Source of the DNA: Patiria miniata
Lineage: Eukaryota > Echinodermata > Asteroidea > Valvatida > Asterinidae
Assembly (NCBI RefSeq): GCF_015706575.1
Contig: NW_024037074.1
Coordinates: forward strand, 31,113,334 to 31,177,333
Length of the DNA stretch: 64,000 nucleotides
Direction: 5' to 3'
The first letter of the stretch is position 1. Each line of letters opens with the position of its first letter. Below, one piece after another: positions 46,501 through 58,500 of this stretch. The position numbers were made by a program, and so were the translations under genes. The notes under the pieces were generated by a model. That model made no database searches and was not told the DNA's origin. It worked only from the letters and a program-made list of their open reading frames with translations.

Positions 46501-49500
46501 ACCGTTTTTCTTTTGTGAATCCTTTTAAAGTGGTGCCCGAGTTACGTTTTTGTCCATGAGGCATCAGAATTTTGCATAAGAGCGGAAACGGTACAATAAA
46601 GACATCAATAACACAGGTTTAAAATCGATTGAACCTTAGCCCAAGCTGTATTTTTCTGTTTCATGTGATGCAAAGTTTCCCTCGGCTATACTGTTTCCTT
46701 CATTGTTCGGACAATTACAGCTCTGCCCTCTACTTGGCGACCCTGCAAGGCAATGCATGTCTCAGCTCTAGACCTCATGGAAAGAACAGCTCTGGGGGAC
46801 ACATTTTGTGCTCATGCGATTTTGAGACGACTCGTGAACAAAACGCAAATTGGGTACCATAGTAAAAAGGTTCACAAAAGACAAACCGTAAATGCGATTT
46901 AATTCATTTTTTTCACACAAGGTTACATAAAAAACATGTAATTCATACAAGGTTTCAACAGTTCAAAACTTCAACTTGGTTTTGAAAAAAAGATGGCTAC
47001 TTTGCATTATTGCAGTTTTTGGCTCACCCTGTATTATGTTTCCATTGAATAGATCCTGAAGTCTTTCCAAGTGACTGCAACGGTTGATCTATCGACATAG
47101 GTGCACTTGTTTCAAACACCGTAGTTTTCATGAAGTTAATTTAGATCTTCCGAAAAATGTGTTCCTCCACGACTCCTGAACATCAGTCTGAAACTGGTGC
47201 CAGACGTTTGTAGTGAGGTTTGAGCACGAGGAACGTCGACCTGAATGTAACTTGTACCATTTGGGCTAACGGGAGTTCTCAAAGAATGTTTGAAGTCGCT
47301 GATGGATAGAAGATCAGGCTTCAAGCTTCGTCCATGCCACTCACGAGAGCTCGCATGGCGCGAAGTATTTCAGTTATTCTGATCGGGCATAAGTAAACCC
47401 GTAGCGTCTTCGCATGACGTGGGCGTCGATCAGGCGCCGTTGGCATTGGCAATGCCTTGATCAAATGTCCCTTCTAGTGGTCTCTCCCAACTTTCTGTTG
47501 GTAACCGTTAAAGGACTACTGGTGCACCGAGCACATACCCACCTCTTTTCCTCGGCCAGTCTGTCAGCGGCGTCCGTGTTGTACTTCCATTTAGCCACCT
47601 CGGACATCCGATAGCACAGCCTTGCCCCGATCAGCGCCTTGGCCAGCGTCTCGCGACCCCGCTGCCACATCAGGCGAGCGATCTGATACTTCTTGGTCAG
47701 CAGAGCCCATAAGAAGAGATCGTTGAACGGGAAGCAATCGAAGTCACTGGACCCACAGCTGTCGGATTCGTCTGTCTGTAGGCCAACCAAAAAACAAGAA
47801 CTATGATTTGCACACGTTGGTGGTGCACAGGCGTTCTACGTAGTGTTTCAAACGCACAAAATTAATTCCTGAAAAGCCGCTGTATACAGAAAGAATGAGG
47901 AATAAGAATTACAAGTACCATGACACAATGAACATTTTGGAGAGGAAAAGATTGTTGGCACGTACCGAATCGAAGGTGGAGCCACGCTCGCTCACCTGTC
48001 ACGCGCGCTCTTGAAGTCGAGGCGCACGCATTTCGGCAACCCTATTGGTCGACGGCGCACTGAGTACGCGCGTGCATGCCACCTGCGCGCGACCGTCGTT
48101 CCATCTGTTACTAATAATGTGCGTGGCTTGTATTAGTCTATACCTCAGCTCCGCGGAAGCATCTCATGAACGTCCCGCAGGTCCCACATCTCTGGTTACT
48201 CTCCGACGAATTGGCGGTGTAGTTACAGGCGAATCCTTTACTGAGCAGATACTGGATCACCCGGCCAATGTCTTGCAGTTTGAAGTGGCGACGGCCGTTG
48301 CGAATCTGGTAGAACGCCAAAAGTGTAAATAAGCCTGTAAGTTAGAACTTTTCACTTAAAAAAACCCAAATTGATAAGCCTATAGAACTAGATTTTATGG
48401 AGTATATTTTTCTAAATAATACCGTACCTTTGGCGGCATAAGGTTTGCTTGTTGGTAGAGTATACAAAGCGTCGGGAATGGCTCTGATTCGTCCTGGGAA
48501 AAAAAGCATTTCAAAGATGAAACATAAAGTTGTAAAATATGAGGATTTACAATTCTGTTATTTTTTGTTGTTTTTACTGTAATGTTAGAGAATTAGTTAA
48601 TTATCTTTTTCTGTTCTATTTATCTTCTTCTCATTTTTTGACATTTTTGTTCATGAAACAAACACATACGAGTTGTTTTCTCACATTCTTGTTAATTTAC
48701 AAAACTTATTGATACTCATGCACCAATTAAATCTACAAGATAAACAAATTACCATATTGTCGATGGAACTGTAGAGTTGTTCCAGTCGTTTCGTTGTCAC
48801 GAAGGACTTCATGTAGCATCCAGTTTCAAGGAACAGTTCGACGAAGTCGACGCGGTTACGAACCAGAGCGACCTCCATCGCCTCATCCAGACACAACTCC
48901 TAAAAGAGGCAGCAGTGGGAAGCATAGAGTGAGATGTAATTCTATCCAAGCTCCAATTTCATTGGCGAAGCTTGCAATTACTCACGCATTGCAAATTTAC
49001 AATACTCGCGCATTATCCAGGGATGGAAAACACGTATGCCCTCATCCTGCAACTTTGTATTTTGCAGGGGCTGATCCAGGAGGTAGGGGAGGGCGGGGGT
49101 TGGGGTTGGGTAGCTGATCATAATGGAAAAAAAATCGCAAAATGTACTTAAAGTTCTCTGAGTAACGTCATCACACAATAATGCAAATCTTGAGTCATTG
49201 TTTCAGGTTTTTTGTCCTTGTTGTGTGTGTTGAGCTTCAACGCCACAACTACCCACTTTCGAACATTTCGGAACCCGCCAGTGCTTTTCGTCACTTTTCG
49301 ACGGCAACTGATATGCTTCCTTTTCTAATAATGCTTTCAGGACCCAGGGAACTGAAGCTGCTTACGTTCCACGACAGGTTCTGGTTGAAAATCTTCTCCT
49401 TTGCAAGATCGACTCGGTTCCAGATCAGGGAGAGTTTCAGCTGATCCGAGGGAGACAAGTTACTGCCTGGAAAAAATAGAGAAAAATAGTGTGTTTGTTT

Positions 49501-52500
49501 CAAAATAGAAAGTTTTTAAGCGATGGCGTTGGACCGTTCGGGATTTTTCAATAAGCCCCGCCCACCTATACATTTGTGCGCGTTTCTCAGAGTTTGACCA
49601 CGTGCTCGTGGTCACCTAACCAAAACTCGTGATTTGATTGGCCAATGCGTATTGCTTGATTGACAGACAGGAAGGGTCCATAGGCGGTGCCCAGCACAGC
49701 AAATGAACGAAGCGGAAAGCATTTTTTTCCATTTAATTTTTTGTTTTGTGTCGAATTTTAATCCGTAATTCCCTACAACTCTTAAGCTACACAGAAAAAT
49801 GATTACATTTCATAAGGGCGTTGAGTATTGCGTAATCGATATCAACGTCATCTTCTGCGTCCACACTGTAGATAGTTATCTGCAAAGCAACAACGAGATA
49901 CATGTATTAGTATGGGAGAGTCTTCATCGTGACAAATGTCATCACTGTCGTCACATTGTCACCATGTTTTCATTATGATCATTGAATCACTGTCGCAACT
50001 GTTGCGTCAGTTACATGAATGTCCCTAATGATACTGTCTCTATTTCCACAATTGTCAGTCATTGTCACAATTATTAAAACGCCATGCATCGTCTGCATTT
50101 CAACACTAGCAAAATAACTATCATCTCTGAATGAGGCATGGTAGTTTTTCTAATTTAATAGGCTTTCCTATTAGTCTTACCAATTCCTCTTATTTCCTCC
50201 ATTTTCAGCATTCTGTACTGTAGACATGACACTTTTGGGGGTCTGCAGGACACTTTTTCCTGTGTTTTTGTCTGAGGATCAAATGTCATGTCTGCTTAAT
50301 GTCATAAACACCACCTTGCCAAACACTGCCCGATGTTTGGATGAACACATGTGCTAACTGAGCCTTGCATTGCAGGAATGACACTGCTGGTGTTATGTTT
50401 AAAACTTTTTTGCAGGGCATAATGACTTTCTTACCAAATTCTTTCTCTTCATGACCTGTATCAGATCTTCGAAGAGGCTCTCGTGCTTGTCCTGGTTGCT
50501 AGGAAACGTGTGCGCAATCTTTTTCCTTAGTCTCTCCTCGTGCTCCGGCATGAGCGTTCTGCAAACAAACAAATAAACAAACAAGCAAACAAACAAAAAC
50601 TGTCATCTGTCTTCCATTCTCTGCACCAGTTTACTTCGAGAAACCAATCCCGGCAGGAGATGTGAATCTTATTGACAGCGCCATCTACTGGCGGTTTTGC
50701 GTACGGGCAATATATATAAAAAAAAAAAAAAATCTCGAAACAAGGCTAGCGTAAAACCTTACCCCTCTCCATCCGACTTCGTGTAGGCGTATGCGATCAG
50801 ATCTGCCCCTCGACCACTGCCCTCCGCGATGACGACGGGTATGATGGGATCTTTGGTGATATTCTCCAGGACCACACGGATGGTGTTAAGCCCGCCCTCT
50901 AGGACCAGACAGACGGCTGGAATGCCGCAGTCACCTGCAGAGAATAGCGGTTTAATAGATTATTGCATCCATACTGAATCTCAGCGTTTGATTAACAATG
51001 ACTGGTGCAAATATTGAGCCACTCGGCAGATACTGGTTCCATCAAGCGTTGTATTGAAATTAAACACCAAACTATTTTTGGTAATTTGAAGTCTGGGTTC
51101 CACTTTGCAGGATTAGTTCCATTTAACGTCAAACATTTCTAAGTTGTAGTCTACACTAGAAGTGTTGATCCTGCATGCTCTTCCATGGTCTGTGTGTTTT
51201 GGAATATCACGAACAACAGGCGTGTTTAGAGGATATAACCCAACGTTTTTCATTTAGACATAGGATTATTTGTCTTTCATGCCTTTGTTCGTTTCCAATG
51301 ATAACACCACTCACAATCCAAAGAGGAATGTTCAAATCCTAACCAGTTGAAGTTTGAGCTCAGTTGACATTACACTTGTCGAGAAAACAGTGGAAAAGCA
51401 TGCGCAACCTTTTCATCACGAAACACGATCAAGTCGTCCAAAGCTCTTTTTGTTCCCCAAAACAATTGTTATCACGCACATTTCTTAATTTCCTTTTAAT
51501 GACAGCAAACAAGATGGACTAATTTCACAGGGTATTTAGAGCTAGCACACAGTGGCGTCACCAGACTTTTCAGTCTGGGGGGGCACAGGGGGGCACCAGC
51601 ATTTGATGGGGGGGCACTTAGGTGGATACGGATCGCCGTCCTGCGGGAGGGGTCTAAGGGGAGGGGGTGCCCCCCTCCCCTTTGGAAAATTTTCGCATAC
51701 GGAGGATGGGCTAGATGCAAAATGGTGCCACATTTGCAGCTCATTTGAAGAAAATACGAATTACTGTGCTTCTTTGTCCTTATGAAAAACCAACTCAGAT
51801 GATGGGAGTTGAATATAACAAAATATATATATATATTTTTACCAACCCAAATCTCAGATGGGGGGGCACTCGGGGGGGCACTAGGTTTTCCAGGGGGGGC
51901 ACGTGCCCCCCCCTGGCCCCCCCTTGGCGACGCCACTGCTAGCACATAATCTTTAATCCAAGTAAGCTTTTTGATAATTAATTCGGTTGGTTACTTTTGG
52001 GATGAATGCAAATGATCCTATTAAGCCTCTAATATTGTGATCTTGGTTAAACAAGAACCCAGTTACTTTCTTGCACGTACTGGCAGAGTCCATCTTCTGG
52101 TTTGATACCAATTTCTCCAGGTTGGATCGGAGAGTGATCTCGACACCGTAATTGCCCACCGTGCCGTTGTCGACTAGGATGAAGTGGGTGTGGTTTGGGT
52201 CCAGCGACGCCCCTGTACTCTCCAATGAACTGGTCATGCGGTAATGCTTCACTCTCTGTCAAGACAATACGGGATGAAAGAGTATCTGAGTTAAATGTTC
52301 TTAGGCAGGACACTTTTGCAGCAATTGCTCTCCAATGAACGGGTCAGGGTGATGCTTCACGCACTGTCATGAAAACAAGGGTTGCATGAGGAATCTGAGT
52401 AATATGAATCATGGTGACTGTGTCCTTGGGCAAGGCACTTTGCAACAATTGCAGTATGTTCGTATATTTTGCTCAAGAAAGATTTCGAATGTCCACTGGA

Positions 52501-55500
52501 GTGTTATAATAAAAGAGAGTTTGTGGATATATACGTGACTGTGAAGTCATGAAAATAATGGATTGATTGTGGATTTAACTGATAGACTTAATTACCGCAT
52601 GTGGTCTGTTTCTCTTGTCTTCCAGCTCCGCGTTGCCGTCCACTATTCCCCAGGACACCACTCCGATGGCGTTGATCTTGTGCCGTGACCTTAGGGTGTG
52701 CTCTCGCAGGGCCTTGCCCACGTGTTTCATCACACCTGTTCACGTCCAAGAACCACGCCCATAAGACTATTAAACACAACAAAACTAACCACTGGCTTTC
52801 ACACCGTGGCGCATTATGATTCGCAAAGGGCTTGAGGCCCCTCCCCCTTTTTCCTTTTAATGTAATGGGCGTACTGAGTGGAAACTACGAAGCGCGTGTT
52901 AACAGTACCGTGCCAAAATACACGTACATAAAGCTATCCCCTTGATTATTTTTTGAGACATATTTTAAGGGACTGATTTCAATTTTTGAATTTCCTATTT
53001 CGGGGCAGTGTTTTAGATGAAACCGTTCAAATCACAACCCTTGCGGTGGAGCTAGGTGGCTCAATTTCCAAACACTCATTTGAACAACACAGTGAATTAT
53101 TTTTCTCTCTAGTTCCTAACAGAGTTGTAACGAGTCACTGATTTTTGTGACTCGAGTCGAGTCGAGTCATTTTAAAGAAGTGACTCGAGTCGAGTCGAGT
53201 CATTAGGTCAACAAGGTCGAGTCGAGTCGAGTCGAGTCACAGAGTGTGGTCGAGTCGAGTCGAGTCGAGTCAAGTATTTAGCTCGAGTCAATTCGAGTCA
53301 CAAATATTTGAACACTAAATTACAATAAAAAGCAACAAACACAAGAGAGAAAGAATACAAGGCACCAGTCTATTACGGAAATCCAAAGATATAAAGTATG
53401 CTGTATGGTACCCAACCAACAGTTTCCATTGCTAGCTCACGTCACAGATAAGAAGATGTGAAACTTCGGTCTTATAACCGGTTTGGCTTCGGATCTAGAT
53501 TTTGTTGTTCGCTGATCGCTGACAACGTTAAAACCTAATTGCATTATACAAAACTGTTTCTGATTATTTAAAGGTGGGCCCGTCCGTATCCATTTTTTTG
53601 TGTGAAATCGGGACATGAATTTAGCCAGCGTTCCACCAAGAACTTCAAAATCGCCCGAAACCAATGATGAAACCACGGATTGAGAAATGCGTTTTAAGTC
53701 TGGTTCCGGGTTTAGCATTACATGCTATAGAACCACAAGGTGGGAGTCCGCGACACGGTGTATGTTTGTTGTTTCATTATGGAGGAAGGAAACATACTGC
53801 CGCTGTATATAAACGTACATTATTCGCGAACATTAACGTGACGTGAACAAAAACTGGCAACGCGAACGGTGCAGCGTAAGTCATTGCAAATATTTTTCGC
53901 AAGTAAGTTTTGCTTTTATTTTGGGACTCGAGTCTTATTAGCCTTCCTCGAGTCTTATTAGCCTTCCTCGAGTCGAGTCGAGTCATTCTGATGAGGGACT
54001 CGAGTCGAGTCGAGTCATTTGCTCGCAGTGACTCGAGTCGAGTCGAGTCATTTACCCGTCGGGACTCGAGTCGAGTCGAGTCGCCAAAAAATGTGACTCG
54101 AGTCGGACTCGAGTCGAGTCATTGACTCGAGTCATTACAACTCTGGTTCCTAAGAACTTGCTGGAAACCAAGTCGCTTCGGGAAACGAGCCAAACTGGCT
54201 TCGACTAGATCCATCTTTCGACTACATTACCATTCACCGTAGATTTTACAGTAAAGAATTGTAAATGCAGTATTTTTACCACATGTTCATTCACATCCAA
54301 CTGAACCCTAATCGGTTAGCTGGGTGTCCAGTTTTACTGTTCTTAAGGCAAATCTTATCATATTTTTTTTTTAGCACAGTAGTCCACCATCTCTTTTTTT
54401 CCTTGAGGTTTTACTTGCAATTTACATATGGAGTCCGGATTTTTATTTGCTCCTTGCTCCATCTTGCCTCATCTTCACCCCCCTCCTCCTTGTCTTCATA
54501 TTCTTCTTCTTACCCGTATTTGTTCCCCCAGTCAGGATCCAAGCGTCAGTCGACTCGGCTACCTTCACGATACCCTTCCGGAACACCCTCCTGAGCTTGG
54601 GTTGGAGGACGAAATCCTTGGCTCCTCCGGTCACCTCGATCAGCAGCTTAGGGAGGGGCAGGTCCCAGGTGTTGGTCAGAAGATCTAAGATGTCCGAGGC
54701 TGGGGTGTCATGAGCCACGCGGACGTACTGGAGGATTGGGTTGTGATCAAGATGTCATAAGTAATCGGAGGTGATCACCGTACTAACAAGTCATCAGAAG
54801 TCATTTAGTGGTTATCACAGATTATCACTGTGTTATAGGGGGTCTGCCCGATGTTCCCCAATACGTGTGTTCCCCAATACCGATGTTCCCCGAAATCCTT
54901 AGGATTAGGGTTAGGGTTAGGGTTATATGGTAAAGATTTCGGGGAACATCGGTATTGGGAAACATAGGTATGCACCCGTGTTATAGTCATCTCAAGTCAT
55001 CACAAGTTAGCACTAATTATTACAAGTGATCACAAGTCATCAAAAGAGTCACAAATCATCACAAGTAAATTACAAGTCATCACTCATCACTAGTCATCAC
55101 AGGTCATCACAATAAGTCATTACAAGTAATCGCTAGTCATCACACGTCATCTGAAGTGAATCATAAGTCATCATAAGTTGAGTGATCAGCTACTACAAAG
55201 GCATTTCTTTGTCATTGTTCATTTACTGTTTCTTGTGACCAGACTTGTGACCTGACTTGAAACTTCACCACTTGTTTTTATCTTTCTTAACCTTTTTCTT
55301 TTGAAACTTGAAAAATAAACGGAGGGAACAAAAATGGCCCATTCCCTTTCCCCTTGGCCCCTACATTACTGTTTACTGCAGAAACGCCGGATAATTTGTG
55401 CTTCACTAAACAAATCATAAGTCCTTCTGTTTTCCTCAAATTCATTTTTCAATAGTTTTTTTTTTTCAATTTTCCATTTCCCATCGTAGCATGTTGTGGG

Positions 55501-58500
55501 CCCAAGAAAGCATATCAACTTGACCTCGTACCTTAGCCCGCGTAGACGTCCAGACTCCTTGGAACTCCACCTCCCCGAAGGCATCCGTGGGGGATCGGCG
55601 CGTGTATCGCCCGTCATCTGGATCCCAAGTCTCGCCTGGTTCTGCTTCTACGCACTCCGGAACGTGATACTCAAAGACACGGCCACACTGGCAACTACAG
55701 AAAAGAACGAAAGCCTCTCAAATATCTGCATTAATTTCTGCATCGTTTTTTCTAGACATGTTTCATTAGGCTTACATGCCAAAGTGCCACAACAGATCGA
55801 TCTATTAGGCCCCGCCCACTGCGCACGTGGGAAACAACATGTGCGCCTATCCAATGCTTCACCGTTTGAGCCGCACTGCATGTTCAAGACGCGCGCGTTA
55901 TATGCATATTGCCTACCCACGTGATATCAGACCTTTTTCCTGGGCATTGTCACAGTAGTCTGAGTATCACCAATATCCACGGAGCCAAGTCTCCTGTTTA
56001 ACGTCTATGTTAAAGCATGCAGATTGTATGCCATCTCGCGCCTCAGCCAATCGGAGTCGACTTTACTAAATCGTGACGTCATTTCATTCCCAAATCCGGA
56101 CTAAACGTGTGATTGGTCAATTCCAACGCAGTGTTTTGTAATACAACAATAGCCGGGCGCGTATCGCATAACATGATACAGAGCACGTGACCACAGCCTT
56201 TGTTGCTGTGTCTAGGTTCTTTTTTTTTCGTAACTTTCTCTTTTAAAAAGCTCAGTCTGCCTGCCACAAATTTCCTGTCTCTGGAATTACTTACACGCCT
56301 TGTGATTTCTTGCTGGGCACGAAGCGGATGCAATCCACTTTCTTGAAGGTCTCTCTGATCATCTCATGGCCCGAGCGAATCTATGGGAAGAGACGACAAA
56401 AAGCATGCTTCACCGAGTATCAACGGACGAGAAAATATCAATATTCGTGGAGCAAATGTTATCTTTGGAGTTGTCCCTCGTCGACCTTTTGACTCTTGTT
56501 CCAGGGGTGAGAGCTAGAGAATACAAAAGCTTTTTCGAAATGTGTCTCACAATCTGTCACAATAATCCAACTCCTGAGTAAAAGGGTACCTGTGAGGGCA
56601 GTGTTGGTGACTGTGAGAGGTTGAATACGGCCAAGATCGCCGAAATGGCTGCCTACCGGCCGTGTATGCGTTGAGGTTTCAGGAGTGTTTGCCCGTTGAA
56701 ATAGGGAAAATAATAAAGCGTTTCGATCATCCGTTGCGGCGTATAAAAGCGCTATATAAATGCCTGCTTTTATTATATTATTATTATTATTCAAACAAAT
56801 CAAATGAGTTTTTTTCTTCCAACGGATTTTTAAAAGGCAGTGGAAACCGGTTTAATTAATAGCATTTTGTTTTCAACCCAAAGCCATGTTACCAACTGCC
56901 AAGTAAATGAGTGATAGTTTGGACTCCTTAAATGACAAGTGCAGCTGAGTTTCTCTGACGAGCCCCATTCATTAAGAGTGTCCTCGAGCAACGTAATTAC
57001 ATTTGCCTGCGGAATACGGTTGTAAAGCGGGCAAGTTTGGTATAAGGAATGAATTCCGACGTATGATGTTACGTAATGGGCATAAGAGGGTATGTCTAAT
57101 TTGCATTGGGAAGAATGTGCATAGAGTCCAGGGGAAAGCGTTTGTAGGTTTATTCTAGCTTGCGACTTCAGTTCACTGAGTTCAGTCACAAGCACAAAGA
57201 TGGAGCTGGGCGACATTTCCGACCTCGTCGAACTGAAAATTCAAGAAAGTCAATTCTTAAGGTCAAACAAATTAAGTAACCTTCAGTAACAACAAAAGTC
57301 AGTGTGAGCCGAATGATGTGCAGGTTGTCAAGATAGAGGAATTGGCGCAAACGAGGGAATGTAGAACAGCATAAGGTCAACAGTAAAGCTATGATCAGTT
57401 AAAGGAATGAAGCCGCGGATGTCATGCTTGAGCTTGCGGACAGCTCGGACGCCGACCACCGCAGACCAATATGAACGAAGCTGCCTCGCAGAGGACTTGG
57501 ACGACGAAAAAAAACACGCATCATGAAAGCCGAGGCAAGCGCGCAGAGAAAGATCAAAACTAAGACAAGACGAAGAAATTACAGTGGGGTAGACGATAAT
57601 ACTCCACACGCAACCAGATCCGAAGCAACGACGGCAGGTTTTAGCGGAGCTAGCACAACGCCGGATACCAGTTACGGCTACGGAGGTCGCAAACCGGAAG
57701 CGCTTTTAGCTTGTTGGAAGTTCGGCCACTGGAGTGACGGCCATAAGGTAAGTGAAACAGAGAATGTATTGTGGCGTTATAATGGTCAGGTTCAATACCA
57801 AATACCATCTCCTGTAGGGCGCTTAAAGGTAATATAAGAAAAAGGAAAATACAAATGCAAGTAGTAACATACTGAGCATTTTACGGAATGATTTTCAGCT
57901 TCCACTGCTAATGGTGTCCGAAAACAAAGCTGAGATTAACCCACACTTGTACGAACAAAAAGTCAAATACGAGGACGCACAGGTTGTCGTAGTCCGAAAA
58001 TTTGGGACTCTCAATACTGTGTATGAGAGTCCAAAAACTAAAGGTATTGAAAACAATCAAAAACAAGACGATAGACTGGTACCTGTAACAACCAGCTCAA
58101 CACAACTTCAGAACTGCATCAATCAAAATAAAGTGCCAAAGAGGGGTGCTGTGCATGGGCGTAGCAGGGGGGGGGGGGGGGGGGGGCAAGGGGGCTTGCC
58201 CCCCCCCCCGGAAAACGAAAAAAAAAGGAAACAGGAAAAAGAGGTGCGAAGCCAAATTGCTGTTAATTTGATGGGGGAGGGGGCAAATGCTCCCCTGCTC
58301 ACGCTCGGAAAAATGATAAATTGAGAACATAATGAAAAAGCTAAGAAATTTTGGGGAAAAATTTGCTCCCCCCCCGAAAAAAATCCTGGCGACGCCCATG
58401 GTGCTGTGGTCTAATGGTTACGGTGTTCGGCTCGTGTGCTGTGGTACATGGGTTCGAATCCTGACGGGCAACATGGTGCTTGTTTAGCGTCATTGCTAGA

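Noticed and set aside
52047-52313. 88-codon minus ORF overlapping TRPM exon 6
   Set aside because: Alternative frame of the conserved TRPM exon.
53437-53718. 93-codon ORF inside the hAT-like element as a transposase
   Set aside because: Too short and lacking any dimerisation-region or zinc-finger feature of hAT transposases.
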